Assembly (NCBI RefSeq): GCF_014636775.1
Contig: NZ_BMEQ01000014.1
Coordinates: 47,286 to 111,285, forward strand
Reading direction: 5' to 3'
Length of the DNA stretch: 64,000 bases
Source: Kocuria dechangensis
GTDB lineage: Bacteria; Actinomycetota; Actinomycetes; Actinomycetales; Micrococcaceae
This document shows, piece after piece, positions 33,191 to 43,816 of this stretch. The notes under the pieces are model-generated. The model made no database searches. It was not told the DNA's origin and saw only the letters and a program-made list of their open reading frames with translations. The position numbers were made by a program, and so were the translations under genes. Position 1 is the first letter of the stretch. Each line of letters opens with the position of its first letter.

Positions 33191-36100
33191 TCAGCCCTGG
33201 CCGGACGGCTTGCCGCTGGTGAGGTCCTGCGCCTTCACGCCGACGCCCACGATGGTGGGCGCCGCCCCTGCGCCCTCGCGCTCGGCGGGACGCCGAGCGG
33301 ACAGCGTCGCCACGTGGCGGGCGCCCTCGGCGGCGGCCGCCTCGCCGGCGGTCACCTCGCCCTCGCCCGGCTTGGCGGCCGGGGCGGACGCGCGCCGGGA
33401 GCGGCGGCGCGGGCGCGCGGGCTCGGGCTGCTGCTCGGGCTGCACCGCTGCCTTCTCCGGCGTCCTCTCCTCGGCCGGCTGCGCGGTCTCCGGCTCGGCC
33501 TCCGGCCGCGCGGCCGGGGCCTGCCGGCGGGGAGCCTGCTCGGCGGTGGACCTCCGCTCGGCGGCCCTCTGCTCAGAGGCCTTCCGCTCGACCGCCTTCT
33601 GCTCGGCGACCTTCTGCTCGGGCGTCATCCTCTCGAAGGCCTCCGCGAGGGAGTCCAGGCTCAGGCTCGGGGCCGGAGCGGGCTCCTCGACGGGGACGTG
33701 GCCCTGCGGCAGCTCGATGACCTCGCCCTTGATGGTCAGGCGCGAGCCCGTCTCGGCCTCCGCCGCCGGGGCGGACGGCCGGTCGGTCCGGGCCGGCTCC
33801 TCCCGCGGCCCGGGCTGCGCTCCGGGCTGCTCCTCGGCGCGCGACTCCGCCGCGACCTCGGCGCCCTGGCCGCGGTTGCGGCTGCGCTTCCCGCGCCGCT
33901 TCTTCCGGGACCGGCCGGAGCCCTCGGGCCGCGTCTCGGCCTGGGCTGCCTCCTCGGCGCGCCGCTGCTCCTCCTCGGCCTCGTGGTGGGTGGCGGCCGC
34001 GATGGTCGCGAACGCCGTCCGTGCGGCCTCGGCCTTGGCCTTCTCCGCGGCGTCGGGCTCGGCGGCCGGCTGCTCGGTGCGGGCCGCCTGCTCCTGGGGC
34101 TTCTCGCCCCGGCGGCTGCGCTTGCGCTCGGTGCGGTTCGGGCGGTTGTCCCGGGACTCCCCCGTGGAGCCGCCGGAGCGGCCCTCCAGCGGGTGGTCGT
34201 GGACGACGACGCCGCGGCCGGCGCAGTGCTCGCACGGCTCGGAGAAGACCTCCAGCAGACCGGTGCCCATGCGCTTGCGGGTCATCTGCACGAGCCCGAG
34301 CGAGGTCACCTCCGCCACCTGGTGCTTGGTGCGGTCCCGGCCCAGGCACTCGACCAGGCGGCGCAGCACGAGGTCCCGGTTGGACTCGAGGACCATGTCG
34401 ATGAAGTCGATGACGATGATGCCGCCGATGTCCCGCAGCCGCAGCTGCCGCACGATCTCCTCGGCCGCCTCGAGGTTGTTCTTGGTGACGGTCTCCTCGA
34501 GGTTGCCGCCGGAGCCGGTGAACTTGCCGGTGTTGACGTCGACCACGGTCATGGCCTCGGTCCGGTCGATCACCAGCGAGCCGCCGGAGGGCAGGTAGAC
34601 CTTGCGCTCGAGGGCCTTCTGGATCTGCTCCTCCACGCGGTAGTTGACGAACAGGTCCTCGTCCTCCTCCCACTTCGAGAGGCGGTCCAGCAGGTCCGGG
34701 GCCACGTAGGTGACGTAGGCCTCGATGTTGTCCCACGCCTCGTCGCCCTGGACGACCATGGTCGTGAAGTCCTCGTTGAAGACGTCGCGGACGGTCTTGA
34801 TCGTCAGGTCCGGCTCCGCGTAGAGCATCTCGGGGGGCAGGGTCTTCGTGGACCCAGCGCGCTCCTGGATCTGCTCCCACTGGGCGCGCAGCCGGTTGAT
34901 GTCGTTGGTCAGCTCCTGCTCGGAGGCGCCCTCCGCGGCGGTGCGCACGATCACGCCCGCGCCGTCCGGCAGCCGGTCCTTGAGGATCTTCTTCAGCCGG
35001 GCGCGCTCGACGTCGGGCAGCTTCCGGGAGATGCCGGTCATGGACCCGCCCGGCACGTAGACCAGGTAGCGGCCCGGCAGGGAGATCTGGCTGGTGAGCC
35101 GGGCGCCCTTGTGGCCGACCGGGTCCTTGGTCACCTGCACGAGCACGGAGTCGCCGGACTTGAGGGCGTTCTCGATCCGCCGGGGTCCGCCGTCGAGGTT
35201 CGAGGCGTCCCAGTTGACCTCTCCGGCGTAGAGCACGGCGTTGCGGCCGCGGCCGATGTCGATGAACGCCGCCTCCATGGAGGGCAGCACGTTCTGCACC
35301 TTGCCCACGTAGACGTTGCCGATCAGCGAGTCCTGCTGGGTGTGGGAGACGAAGTGCTCGGCCAGGACGCCGTCCTCGAGGACGCCGATCTGGATCCGGT
35401 TCTCCTTCTGGCGCACCAGCATCTGCCGCTCGACGGACTCGCGGCGGGCGAGGAACTCGGCCTCCGTGATGACCTGGCGGCGGCGGCCCGACTGGCGTGA
35501 CTCGCGCCGGCGCTGCTTCTTGGCCTCCAGGCGGGTGGAGCCCTTGACCGCGACGACCTGGTCGCTCGTGGCGCTCTCCGCGACGCGGGGCGCCCGGACA
35601 CGGGTCACGGTGTTGGGCGGGTCGTCGTCGCTGCCGCCGACGAGCTCCATGTCGACCTCGCCGCGACGGCGGCGGCGGCGGCGCCGGCTGGTGATGCCGG
35701 GGCCGGGCTCGCCCTCGCCCTCCTCGCGGGCCTCGGCGGTCTCCTCGTCGAGGCCGTCGCCCTGGTCCTCGGCGGACGCCTCCTCCTCCTGGTGGCGGCG
35801 CCGGGCCTCCTTGCGGCGGGCGGCCCGCTGCTGGGCGGCCTCGCGCAGCTCGTCGAGGTCCGGGGCGTGGAACATGATCGACGTGGCGGTCACGGCGGCG
35901 GACAGCGTGCTGAGCGCGTCCTCGCCGCCGTCCTCGTCGGCATCCGCGGAGGCATCTGCGGGGCCCTCCGCGGCGTCCCCGCCGGCCTCGCCCAGGTCCT
36001 CGGCCTGTCCGGCCGGCTCCAGGGCCTCCGCCGCCTCCTCGCCACCGGGGGTGTCCGGCGCGGGGTGCTGCGGGGCGGCGGCCTCCTGGGCCACGGCGTC

Positions 36101-36616
36101 GGGGGTCTCGTCGCCCGGCACGGCGGTCCCGGGGGCGACGTCGAGGGTGTCGGCGCCCGAGGCCTCCCCGGCGGCCGTCGTCCCGGTCGTCGTCCCGGCG
36201 GTCGAGGGCTCCGCGGGGGCCGGCCCGTCGAGCACGTCGCCCGGCGTCTCCTCCGCGGTCCCGCCCGAGGGCTCGGGCACGACCTCGTCCGACGGCTCGG
36301 CCGGGGTCTCCCCCGGGAGCTCTGCCGGGATCTCCCCGGGGAGCCCTGTGGTGACCTCGCCCGACGGCTCGGGCACGACCTCGCCCGGGAGCCCGGTGGG
36401 GACCTCGCCCGAGGGTTCGGCCGGGGTCTCCCCCGGAAGCTCTGCCGGGGTCTCCCCCGGGAGCTCGGTGGGGACCTCGCCCGAGGGCTCGGGCGCGGCG
36501 GTCTGCGGCGCCCCCTCGGCCACCGGGGTCTCCCGGTGGGCGTCGTGCGATGTGTTCTGCTGACCAGCGTCCAGGGCGTCCTGCGCCCCGTCCTGGTTCA
36601 CCTGTTCGGCTTCCAT
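33191..36616 (-). CDS. rne: ribonuclease E/G family endoribonuclease
   Basis: The 1141-residue protein is the main RNA-processing endonuclease type. The catalytic core lies in the middle. The S1-like start LVRQKENRIQIGVLEDGVLAEHFV leads to NVYVGKVQNVLPSMEAAFIDIGRGRNAVLYAGEV, followed by VIVRTAAEGAS, the metal-binding DNase-like segment MTVVDVNTGKFTG and IVIDFIDM. The Zn-link EPCEHCAGRG follows. About 400 N-terminal residues are acidic, Pro/Glu-rich and repetitive, and the C-terminal 300 are basic and Ala-rich, as in actinobacterial RNase E where both flanks are disordered. ATG 36616 has AGGAG 11 bases upstream. The N-terminal tail is longer than I would expect. Confidence 0.93.
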   Translation of the reverse strand: MEAEQVNQDGAQDALDAGQQNTSHDAHRETPVAEGAPQTAAPEPSGEVPTELPGETPAELPGETPAEPSGEVPTGLPGEVVPEPSGEVTTGLPGEIPAELPGETPAEPSDEVVPEPSGGTAEETPGDVLDGPAPAEPSTAGTTTGTTAAGEASGADTLDVAPGTAVPGDETPDAVAQEAAAPQHPAPDTPGGEEAAEALEPAGQAEDLGEAGGDAAEGPADASADADEDGGEDALSTLSAAVTATSIMFHAPDLDELREAAQQRAARRKEARRRHQEEEASAEDQGDGLDEETAEAREEGEGEPGPGITSRRRRRRRRGEVDMELVGGSDDDPPNTVTRVRAPRVAESATSDQVVAVKGSTRLEAKKQRRRESRQSGRRRQVITEAEFLARRESVERQMLVRQKENRIQIGVLEDGVLAEHFVSHTQQDSLIGNVYVGKVQNVLPSMEAAFIDIGRGRNAVLYAGEVNWDASNLDGGPRRIENALKSGDSVLVQVTKDPVGHKGARLTSQISLPGRYLVYVPGGSMTGISRKLPDVERARLKKILKDRLPDGAGVIVRTAAEGASEQELTNDINRLRAQWEQIQERAGSTKTLPPEMLYAEPDLTIKTVRDVFNEDFTTMVVQGDEAWDNIEAYVTYVAPDLLDRLSKWEEDEDLFVNYRVEEQIQKALERKVYLPSGGSLVIDRTEAMTVVDVNTGKFTGSGGNLEETVTKNNLEAAEEIVRQLRLRDIGGIIVIDFIDMVLESNRDLVLRRLVECLGRDRTKHQVAEVTSLGLVQMTRKRMGTGLLEVFSEPCEHCAGRGVVVHDHPLEGRSGGSTGESRDNRPNRTERKRSRRGEKPQEQAARTEQPAAEPDAAEKAKAEAARTAFATIAAATHHEAEEEQRRAEEAAQAETRPEGSGRSRKKRRGKRSRNRGQGAEVAAESRAEEQPGAQPGPREEPARTDRPSAPAAEAETGSRLTIKGEVIELPQGHVPVEEPAPAPSLSLDSLAEAFERMTPEQKVAEQKAVERKASEQRAAERRSTAEQAPRRQAPAARPEAEPETAQPAEERTPEKAAVQPEQQPEPARPRRRSRRASAPAAKPGEGEVTAGEAAAAEGARHVATLSARRPAEREGAGAAPTIVGVGVKAQDLTSGKPSGQG
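36285..36495. repeat. degenerate in-frame repeats in the RNase E N-terminal region
   Basis: GAGCTCGGxGGGGACCTCGCC-like blocks recur about every 24 bases and encode PGETPAE, PSGEVPT and PEPSGE variants. The reading frame is preserved in every copy. Confidence 0.75.
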
Positions 36617-37031
36617 ATACAGCTGTGCTCCTGCTGCGGTCCGCCGTCCGTACCCGGTCCCCGCAACGGCTTGGTCGGCGTGTCGCCGGTGGGGTCCACT
36701 CGGCGGCCGGAAAGTCCTGTGCGTGCCCGTCGCGTCCCGCACACCACGCGAACGGGCGGGGACGGCAACGAGCCAGTCCGAGGCTCCGAGCCGGTGCTCA
36801 CGAGGGCACCGGTCTTTGGGCCGGTGGGGACGCGCTCAATCCGATGAGAGCCGCGGGTCCTGCCGACCGGGGTCGAAGTCCGACTGGGCCGAGATCCCGC
36901 GTACGGGCGGGTTCGGCCGTGGCCATTGTCTCACAGTCCCCGCGCTCCGTCCCGGATTGCCCCGTGACGGCCCTGGTCGCCGGGGACCGCGCCGCTCCGG
37001 GGCTCGCGGGGGCATCGCCTAGGATCGGGGC
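36617..37031. other. rne-VKOR divergent spacer
   Basis: These 415 bases hold the promoters of two divergent genes and a long leader for rne. I found no convincing -10/-35 pair, no coding frame with a ribosome binding site and no strong hairpin. A long 5' leader would fit the RNase E autoregulation known in other bacteria; no such site is visible. Confidence 0.4.
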
Positions 37032-37664
37032 GTGACCTCGACACAGTCCTCCCTCGACGACTCCCCCGGCCTGCGCCCCGACGACGGCGCCCGCGCGGAC
37101 CGCCGCTGGGGCGTCGTGGCCCTCGTGACGGCCCTGCTGGGCTTCTACGGCGCCGCGACGCTCGTGTACGAGCGGCTGCAGCTCTTCCTCGACGCCGGCC
37201 ACCGCACCAGCTGCGACATCAACTCCTGGCTGTCCTGCGGCACGGTCATGCGCACGCCGCAGGCCGAGGCGTTCGGCTTCCCCAACCCCTTCATCGGCAT
37301 CGTGGCGTACGCGGTCGTGCTGGCGATCGCCTTCGCCGTGCTCGCCGGCGCCCGGTTCGCCGCCTGGTACTGGTGGTGCGTCCAGATCGGGGTGACCCTG
37401 GGTTGGGCCTTCATCCTGTGGCTGTGGTGGCAGACCACCTTCGAGATCAACGCCCTGTGCCTGTACTGCATGCTCGTGTGGATCATGCAGACCGTCCTGT
37501 TCGTGCACACCACGGCGCGCAACCTGGGCGCGGGCGTGATCCCCTCGCGCCCGGCCGTGGCCCGCGCGGCCGGGTCCTGGGCGTGGTTCGTCTCCGCCGC
37601 GCTGCTCGTGCTGATCTTCGGGACGGTCTTCATCCGCTTCGCCGGGGTGATCTTCCCCGCCTGA
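37032..37664 (+). CDS. vitamin K epoxide reductase (VKOR) family thiol oxidoreductase
   Basis: The 210-residue membrane protein has about five hydrophobic segments. It carries the VKOR cysteines in the required order: a loop pair Cys61 and Cys69 in CDINSWLSCGTVM, and the quinone-side CxxC Cys143-Cys146 in NALCLYCMLVW. FPNPFIGIVAY lies between them. In actinobacteria VKOR replaces DsbB: it re-oxidises an extracellular DsbA and passes electrons to menaquinone, so exported proteins can form disulfides. It has no fused thioredoxin domain. The start is GTG at 37032. It ends near a strong bidirectional terminator. Confidence 0.93.
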   Translation: MTSTQSSLDDSPGLRPDDGARADRRWGVVALVTALLGFYGAATLVYERLQLFLDAGHRTSCDINSWLSCGTVMRTPQAEAFGFPNPFIGIVAYAVVLAIAFAVLAGARFAAWYWWCVQIGVTLGWAFILWLWWQTTFEINALCLYCMLVWIMQTVLFVHTTARNLGAGVIPSRPAVARAAGSWAWFVSAALLVLIFGTVFIRFAGVIFPA

Positions 37665-37715
37665 CCGGAGCCGGCGGCCGGGGCGGCCTGTGCCGCTGCG
37701 ACCGCGCCCGGACCG

Positions 37716-37751
37716 ACGACGGCCCGCCTCCTCCAGGAGGCGGGCCGTCGT
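37716..37751. terminator. bidirectional terminator between VKOR and ndk
   Basis: A perfect 17-base stem (37716-37732 with 37735-37751) has a 2-base centre and TT after it on the plus strand. It lies between convergent genes. Confidence 0.9.
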
Positions 37752-37768
37752 TCGTCCGTGCGGACGGA

Positions 37769-38185
37769 TCAGCCGAACCAGATGCCGATCTCGCGCTCGG
37801 CGGACTCCGGGGAGTCGGAGCCGTGCACGATGTTCTGCTGGACCTGCTCCCCCCAGTCCCGGCCGAGGTCGCCGCGGATGGTGCCGGGCGCGGCGGTCGT
37901 GGGCTCGGTGCTGCCGGCCAGGGAGCGGAAGCCCTCGATCACCCGGTGGCCCTCGACGACGGCGGCGACGACGGGGCCGCTGAGCATGAACTCCACGAGC
38001 GGGCCGAAGAACGGCTTGCCCCGGTGCTCCTCGTAGTGGCGCTCGAGCAGCGCCCGCTCGGCGTGGACCAGCTTGAGCTCCACCAGCCGGTAGCCCTTCG
38101 CCTCGATCCGGGCGAGGACCTGGCCGGTGAGGCCGCGGGCCACGCCGTCGGGCTTGACGAGGACGAGGGTGCGTTCCGTGGTCAT
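37769..38185 (-). CDS. ndk: nucleoside diphosphate kinase
   Basis: The 138-residue enzyme transfers phosphate between nucleoside di- and triphosphates through His121 in [16 protein letters not shown]. The N-terminal [17 protein letters not shown] is the usual nucleotide-binding start. ATG 38185 has AAGGA 5 bases upstream; an earlier in-frame start at 38209 does not. It follows ileS-folC-DUF4233 on the same strand. Confidence 0.97.
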   Translation of the reverse strand: MTTERTLVLVKPDGVARGLTGQVLARIEAKGYRLVELKLVHAERALLERHYEEHRGKPFFGPLVEFMLSGPVVAAVVEGHRVIEGFRSLAGSTEPTTAAPGTIRGDLGRDWGEQVQQNIVHGSDSPESAEREIGIWFG

Positions 38186-38267
38186 GGGGATCCTTCCGAG
38201 AGGGGTCACACGTGTCCGTTCCAGCCTAGACGCTGGGCGGGCCCGGACCTGCGGGGGAACGCCGGGC

Positions 38268-38711
38268 TCAGCCCTCCGGGTGCTCCCGCTCCCACTGCTC
38301 CTGCGCGGCGTCCCGGGCGGCGTTCTCCCGGTCCAGGCGCGCCCCGGTGCGCACGCCGTACCACCACGCGAGCGCGGAGAGCAGACCCACGAAGAACATG
38401 GCCGGGACCACGAAGCCCGTGGCCACGAGCAGCACCTGGAGCGCCCAGCCGAGCGGGTAGCCCCACGGCCGGCGCAGGAACGCCGGTGCCACGAACAGCA
38501 CCAGGGTCAGCACCCCGCCGCCCACGAGGAGGGCCGCGCGCCCGCCGTCGCCGAGGTCGCGGCCCAGCAGGCCGTAGGCGGTGAGGGTCGCGAAGAAGGC
38601 GATGAACGCCTCCATGACCAGCACGGAGGAGGCGAACATCGTGCGCACCGAGCGCCGGGGCTTCTTCTGCCCCGGGCGCCACTCGCGCTGGGCCTTGGTC
38701 ATGCGTGCCAC
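38268..38711 (-). CDS. DUF4233 membrane protein
   Basis: The 147-residue protein begins with a basic stretch, [27 protein letters not shown], then has four hydrophobic segments ([62 protein letters not shown] and [15 protein letters not shown]) and a charged C-tail. This matches DUF4233, an actinobacterial family almost always found between folC and ndk. Its function is unknown. GTG 38711 is used; an ATG three codons later (38702) is equally possible. Confidence 0.9.
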   Translation of the reverse strand: MARMTKAQREWRPGQKKPRRSVRTMFASSVLVMEAFIAFFATLTAYGLLGRDLGDGGRAALLVGGGVLTLVLFVAPAFLRRPWGYPLGWALQVLLVATGFVVPAMFFVGLLSALAWWYGVRTGARLDRENAARDAAQEQWEREHPEG

Positions 38712-38766
38712 TGGGAAGGGGTCCTCTCGTGCGGGTCGGGCCGGCGGGACGGCGTGGGGGCCGGGC

Positions 38767-40140
38767 TCACAGGCCCAGCAGGGTCCGGGCCTCGCCCACC
38801 ACGGTGACCGAGCCGGTGACCAGGACGGCCCCGTCGAACTCCGGGCGGGCGGCGGCGTCCTGGACGGCCTCGGCCACGGCGTCGTCGAGCGCGGGCACGG
38901 CGTGCACCACGTCCTCCGGGAAGCCGAGGTCCACGGCCAGCTCCGCGAGCTCCTGCGGGGCGACCGCCCGGGGCGAGGTGGAGCGGGTGAACCAGAACTC
39001 GGTGTTGAACTCCTCGTACTCGTCCAGCAGCGTCTGCAGCATCGCCTCGGCGTCCTTCTCCTGCAGGACGCCCACCACGAGGTTGAGCTTCCCGAAGCTG
39101 AAGGCCTCCTTGAGGGCGGCGGCCGCGGCCCGGAGCCCGTGCGGGTTGTGGGCGGCGTCCAGGACGACGGGCGGGGCCTTGCGGGCCAGCTCCAACCGGC
39201 CGGGGGACGCCACGGCGCCCAGGCCGGTGCGGACGAGGTCGGGGGTGAGCTCCTTCTCGCCCCCGCCCAGGAACGCCTCGACGGCGGCGACGGCCAGCGC
39301 CGCGTTCTCCGCCTGGTGGGCGCCGAACAGGGGCAGCAGCAGGTCGGGATAGCGCCCGGCCAGGCCCTGCACCGTCAGCACCTGCCCGCCGACGGCCGTG
39401 GAGCGGGACTCCACCCCGAACTCGACGCCGGCGAACCGGAACGGGATGCCGAGCTCCCGGGCCCGCTCCAGGAGCACCTCCGCGGCCCCGGGGTCCTGCG
39501 GGGCGGAGACCAGGAAGCCGTGGGGCTTGAGGATCCCGGCCTTCTCCCGGGCGATGTCCTCCAGGGTGTCGCCCAGCATGTCGGTGTGGTCGAGGTCGAT
39601 GGGCGTCACCACGGAGACCGCCGCGTCGGCCACGTTCGTGGCGTCCCAGGACCCGCCGATGCCGACCTCCAGGACGACGACGTCGACCGGCGCGTCCGCG
39701 AAGACCGCGAACGCGAGCGCCGTGACCGTCTCGAAGTAGCTCAGCCGCGGCTCGCCGCGCTCGGCCAGCTCCGCGTCGACGATGCCGAGGTACGGGGCGA
39801 TCTCCCCGTAGACCCGCACGAACGTCTCGTCGTCGACGGGCTCGCCGTCCACGCTGATCCGCTCGGTCACGCGGGACAGGTGGGGGCTCGTGTAGCGGCC
39901 CACGCGCAGGTCGTGGGCCAGCAGCAGCGCCTCGATCATCCGCGCGGTCGAGGTCTTGCCGTTCGTGCCGGTCAGGTGGATCACCGGGGCGGCCCGCTGC
40001 GGCTCGCCCAGGACCTCCATGGTCCGGCGCATCGCGTCCAGGCGCGGGGCCATGCGGTTCTCGGGGGCCCGGTCGAGCAGCCGGGTGTAGACCTCCTCGA
40101 CGGTCGTGGCGTCGCCGGCCCCGGCGAAGGGGGCGCTCAT
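38767..40140 (-). CDS. folC: folylpolyglutamate / dihydrofolate synthase
   Basis: The 457-residue Mur-ligase-fold enzyme adds glutamate to folates and, in many bacteria, also to dihydropteroate. It has the P-loop [21 protein letters not shown], the omega-loop [28 protein letters not shown], and the C-terminal [14 protein letters not shown] motif. Its ATG overlaps the ileS stop by 4 bases, so it is translationally coupled to isoleucyl-tRNA synthetase. Confidence 0.95.
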   Translation of the reverse strand: MSAPFAGAGDATTVEEVYTRLLDRAPENRMAPRLDAMRRTMEVLGEPQRAAPVIHLTGTNGKTSTARMIEALLLAHDLRVGRYTSPHLSRVTERISVDGEPVDDETFVRVYGEIAPYLGIVDAELAERGEPRLSYFETVTALAFAVFADAPVDVVVLEVGIGGSWDATNVADAAVSVVTPIDLDHTDMLGDTLEDIAREKAGILKPHGFLVSAPQDPGAAEVLLERARELGIPFRFAGVEFGVESRSTAVGGQVLTVQGLAGRYPDLLLPLFGAHQAENAALAVAAVEAFLGGGEKELTPDLVRTGLGAVASPGRLELARKAPPVVLDAAHNPHGLRAAAAALKEAFSFGKLNLVVGVLQEKDAEAMLQTLLDEYEEFNTEFWFTRSTSPRAVAPQELAELAVDLGFPEDVVHAVPALDDAVAEAVQDAAARPEFDGAVLVTGSVTVVGEARTLLGL

Positions 40141-43100
40141 GCCTGCACCGTCCCGGCGTCGACGCTCGCGCCGAGGACCTCGACGGTCACGGAGGGCTCG
40201 CCCACCCGCAGCTCGAGCTCGGCCGAGAGGGTCTCCCCCGCCACGAGCGCGCGGTTGGCCTCGAGCGCCGCCACGGTGGCCTCGTCCGCCACGACAACCG
40301 TGCGGATCCGGTCGGAGACGTTGAGGGCGGCGTCCTTGCGGGCCTGCTGGACGGCGCGGATCATGTCGCGGGCGGTGCCCTCGGCCTCGAGCTCCGGGGT
40401 GAGCTCGGTGTCGAGCACCAGGAAGCCCCCGCCGGGCAGGACGGTCACGGCGCGGGAACCGGCCGCGGCGTCCCCGGCCACGACGGTCTCGAGCTCGTAC
40501 TCGCCCTCCTGCAGCGCGACCCCGCCGGCGGTGACGGTGCCGTCCTCGGCGGTGCTCCAGTCCCCGGACTTCGCGGCCTTGATGACGGCCTGCACGCCCT
40601 TGCCCAGGCGCGGGCCGGCGGCGCGGGCGTTGACCTTCAGCTGCTGGGAGATGCCGAACTGCTCCGGGGAGACCTCGGCGGCGTCGAGCAGGGTGACGGA
40701 CCTCAGGTTCAGCTCGTCCTCGACGATGTGCTCGAACGTGCCCGCGAGCCGGCCGCCCTGGGGGACGACGACGGTCATCCCGGCGAGGGGCTGGCGCACG
40801 CGCAGCTTGTGGGCCTTTCGCAGGGCGGAGCCGTTGGAGCAGATGGCGCGGGTGGTCTCCATCAGCGCCACGAGCTCCGGCTCGGCGGGGAACCGGGACG
40901 CGTCCGGCCAGTCGGTGAGGTGCACGGAGCGCCCGCCGGTCAGCCCGCGCCAGATCTCCTCCGTGACGAGCGGCAGCAGCGGGGCGGCCGTGCGGCAGAC
41001 GGTCTCCAGGCAGGTGTGGAGCACGTCGAAGGCGACGGTGTCCTCGTCGAAGAAGCGGTCGCGGGAGCGGCGCACGTACCAGTTGGTGAGGGTGTCCATG
41101 TAGCCGCGCAGGTGCTCCGCGGCGCCCGAGACGTCGTAGCGGTCGAGCGCCTCCTTGACGTCGGTGACGAGGTCCCCGGTGGCCGCGAGCACGAAGCGGT
41201 CCATGACGTTCTCGGACTCGTACCGCAGCTGCGCCTCGTAGCCGGCGCCGCCGTTCGCGGCGTTCGTGTAGAGGCCGAAGAAGTGGTACACGTTCCACAG
41301 CGGCAGCAGCATCTGGCGCACGCCGTCGCGGATGCCCTGCTCGGTGACGATCAGGTTGCCGCCGCGCAGGATGGGGCTGGACATGAGGAACCAGCGCATG
41401 GCGTCGGCGCCGTCGCGGTCCAGGACCTCGTTGACGTCCGGGTAGTTGCGCAGGGACTTGGACATCTTCTGCCCGTCCGAGCCCAGCACGATGCCGTGGC
41501 TGATGACGTTGCGGAAGGCCGGGCGGTCGAACAGCGCGGTGGCCAGGATGTGCAGGGTGTAGAACCAGCCGCGGGTCTGGCCGATGTACTCGACGATGAA
41601 GTCGCCGGGGTTGTGGGTCTCGAACCACTCCCGGTTCTCCATCGGGTAGTGCACCTGGGCGTAGGGCATGGACCCGGAGTCGAACCAGACGTCGAGCACC
41701 TCGGGGACGCGGCGCATCGTGGCGTGGCCGGTCGGGTCGGCGGGGTTGGGGCGGGTCAGCTCGTCGATCCAGGGCCGGTGCAGGTCCACCTCGCCCTTGT
41801 CGTTGCGCGGGAGCCGGCCGAAGTCGGCCTCGAGCTCCGCGAGGGACCCGTAGACGTCGCGGCGCGGGTGCTCGGGGTCGTCGGACTCCCACACGGGGAT
41901 GGGCGTGCCCCAGTACCGGTTGCGGGAGATCGACCAGTCGCGGGCGTTCTCCAGCCACTTGCCGAACTGGCCGTCCTTGACGTTGCCCGGGATCCAGTTG
42001 ATCTCCTGGTTCAGCTCGACCATCCGGTCCTTGATCCGGGTGACCTCCACGAACCACGAGGACACGGCCCGGTAGATCAGGGGGTTGCGGCACCGCCAGC
42101 AGTGCGGGTACGCGTGCTCGTAGGTGGCCTGGCGGACCAGCCGGCCCTGCTCCTTGAGGTCGCGGACCACCGTGCGGGCCACGTCCTTGTCGAAGACGTT
42201 CAGCCCGGCGATCCCGGCCAGGGGAGCGCCGGCCGCCAGCCGCTCGTCGGCGAAGAGGCCGTAGAAGGTGCCGGACTCGTCCAGGGAGAGCACCACGGGG
42301 ATGTCGTAGGCGGCGCACACGGTCTGGTCGTCCTCGCCGTAGGCGGGCGCCTGGTGCACGAGGCCGGTGCCGTCCGTGGTGGTGACGTAGTCGGCGACCA
42401 CGATCTGCCAGGAGGTGCCGGTGCCGAAGCGCTCGGCGTCGGCGAAGTAGTCCCACAGCCGCCGGTAGCGCAGGCCCTCGAGGTCCGCGCCGGGGTAGCG
42501 CGCGGTCACGGCGGCGGCGGCCGCAGCGGCCGGGTCCTCGGCCTCGCCCCAGCCCAGGTCCCGGGCGTAGCCGGCCAGCAGCTCCTCGGCGATCAGGAAG
42601 CGCCGGCCGGCGAGCTCGCCGGCGCCGGGGACGACCGCGTAGACGATCTCCGGGCCCACGGCGATCGCCTGGTTGGTGGGCAGGGTCCAGGGGGTGGTGG
42701 TCCAGGCGAGGGCCTCGACCCCGGCGAGCTCGGCGGCCGCCTCGGGGCGCCGGGCCCAGGAGGCGTCGTCGAGGATCGGGAACGTGACGGTGACGGTCTG
42801 GTCCTGGCGGTCCTTGTAGACGTCGTCGTCCATGCGCAGCTCGTGGTTGGACAGCGGGGTCTCGTCCTTCCAGCAGTACGGCAGGACGCGGTAGCCGGAG
42901 TAGACGAGGCCCTTGTCGTCGAGACCCTTGAAGGCCGAGATGACGGACTCCATGTACTCGACGTTGAGGGTCTTGTAGTCGTTGTCGAAGTCGACCCAGC
43001 GGGCCTGGCGGGTGACGTAGTCCTGCCACTCGCCGGCGTACTTCATGACGGACTCGCGGCAGGCGTCGTTGAACGCGGCGATGCCCATCCGCTCGATCTC

Positions 43101-43472
43101 CTGCTTGTCGGTCATCCCGAGCTGCTTCATCGCCTCGAGCTCGGCGGGCAGCCCGTGGGTGTCCCAGCCGAAGCGGCGCTCGACGCGCCGGCCCTGCTGG
43201 GTCTGGTAGCGGGCCACGAGGTCCTTGACGTACCCGGTGAGCAGGTGGCCGTAGTGCGGGAGGCCGTTGGCGAAGGGCGGGCCGTCGTAGAAGACGAACT
43301 CGTTGGAGCCGTCCTCCCCGGGGTCGCGCCGGTCGATGCTGGCCTGGAAGGTCCTGTCCTGCTCCCAGTAGGACAGGACGCGCTCCTCCACGGCCGGGAA
43401 GCGGGGCGCCGCGGGGACGCCGCGGGCGTCGGGGTCGGTGGTCGCCTTGGGGTAGACGGGCTGGTCTGACAC
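40137..43472 (-). CDS. ileS: isoleucyl-tRNA synthetase, eukaryote-like (IleRS2) type
   Basis: The 1111-residue enzyme charges tRNA-Ile. The class I signatures are HYGH in [19 protein letters not shown] and KMSKS in [16 protein letters not shown], with a CP1 editing domain between them ([25 protein letters not shown]). Length and the HYGH context place it in the long type 2 group shared with eukaryotes. That group is known for low sensitivity to mupirocin. A C-terminal zinc-finger like that of type 1 enzymes is not seen. GTG 43472 has AGGA 4 bases upstream, and a T-box riboswitch precedes it. Confidence 0.96.
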   Translation of the reverse strand: MSDQPVYPKATTDPDARGVPAAPRFPAVEERVLSYWEQDRTFQASIDRRDPGEDGSNEFVFYDGPPFANGLPHYGHLLTGYVKDLVARYQTQQGRRVERRFGWDTHGLPAELEAMKQLGMTDKQEIERMGIAAFNDACRESVMKYAGEWQDYVTRQARWVDFDNDYKTLNVEYMESVISAFKGLDDKGLVYSGYRVLPYCWKDETPLSNHELRMDDDVYKDRQDQTVTVTFPILDDASWARRPEAAAELAGVEALAWTTTPWTLPTNQAIAVGPEIVYAVVPGAGELAGRRFLIAEELLAGYARDLGWGEAEDPAAAAAAAVTARYPGADLEGLRYRRLWDYFADAERFGTGTSWQIVVADYVTTTDGTGLVHQAPAYGEDDQTVCAAYDIPVVLSLDESGTFYGLFADERLAAGAPLAGIAGLNVFDKDVARTVVRDLKEQGRLVRQATYEHAYPHCWRCRNPLIYRAVSSWFVEVTRIKDRMVELNQEINWIPGNVKDGQFGKWLENARDWSISRNRYWGTPIPVWESDDPEHPRRDVYGSLAELEADFGRLPRNDKGEVDLHRPWIDELTRPNPADPTGHATMRRVPEVLDVWFDSGSMPYAQVHYPMENREWFETHNPGDFIVEYIGQTRGWFYTLHILATALFDRPAFRNVISHGIVLGSDGQKMSKSLRNYPDVNEVLDRDGADAMRWFLMSSPILRGGNLIVTEQGIRDGVRQMLLPLWNVYHFFGLYTNAANGGAGYEAQLRYESENVMDRFVLAATGDLVTDVKEALDRYDVSGAAEHLRGYMDTLTNWYVRRSRDRFFDEDTVAFDVLHTCLETVCRTAAPLLPLVTEEIWRGLTGGRSVHLTDWPDASRFPAEPELVALMETTRAICSNGSALRKAHKLRVRQPLAGMTVVVPQGGRLAGTFEHIVEDELNLRSVTLLDAAEVSPEQFGISQQLKVNARAAGPRLGKGVQAVIKAAKSGDWSTAEDGTVTAGGVALQEGEYELETVVAGDAAAGSRAVTVLPGGGFLVLDTELTPELEAEGTARDMIRAVQQARKDAALNVSDRIRTVVVADEATVAALEANRALVAGETLSAELELRVGEPSVTVEVLGASVDAGTVQA

Positions 43473-43489
43473 GGGATCCTCGTTCTGAC

Positions 43490-43735
43490 GTCGGTGCTGC
43501 TCGTACGGGTCAGGATGCAAGGACGCTGCCGGCCGGTCGCCCGGGCACAACGCGGTACCACCTCGCTTGCGGCCCGCTCCCTGGACGGGTGCGGGGCCGC
43601 CGCTCGTTGACTGCTGTGACGGGCTTACCCGTTCGGTTCTACTGGGGACCGCCCGTGCGGGGACGGTCCCGTTCTTCCGAAGGCTCCCCGGTGATGGCCG
43701 GATCGACGCCGAGATGACTGCCCCCATGTTAACCC
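43490..43735 (-). promoter_or_regulatory. translational T-box riboswitch of ileS
   Basis: The minus-strand leader contains the T-box AGGTGGTACCGCG (43563-43551), whose UGGU-type core pairs with uncharged tRNA. About 130 bases earlier is an ultrashort stem I carrying CCGGCCATCACCGGGGAGCC. The ATC in that loop (43695-43693) is the isoleucine specifier codon. This layout is the actinobacterial ileS type, which exposes the ribosome binding site when uncharged tRNA-Ile binds. No terminator hairpin is needed or seen after the T-box. Confidence 0.93.
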
Positions 43736-43753
43736 ACCCCCGAGCACGCCCGC

Positions 43754-43798
43754 GAGAGCGCGGCCGGGGACGCCCGGGGCGTTCCCGGCCGCGCTCTC
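43754..43798 (-). terminator. terminator of the SDR gene
   Basis: A 21-base stem (43754-43774 with 43778-43798, one G-T pair) and 3-base loop starts 18 bases after the SDR stop codon. It insulates the ileS T-box leader from upstream transcription. Confidence 0.85.
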
Positions 43799-43816
43799 AC
43801 TGGCGGAGGGGCGGGG

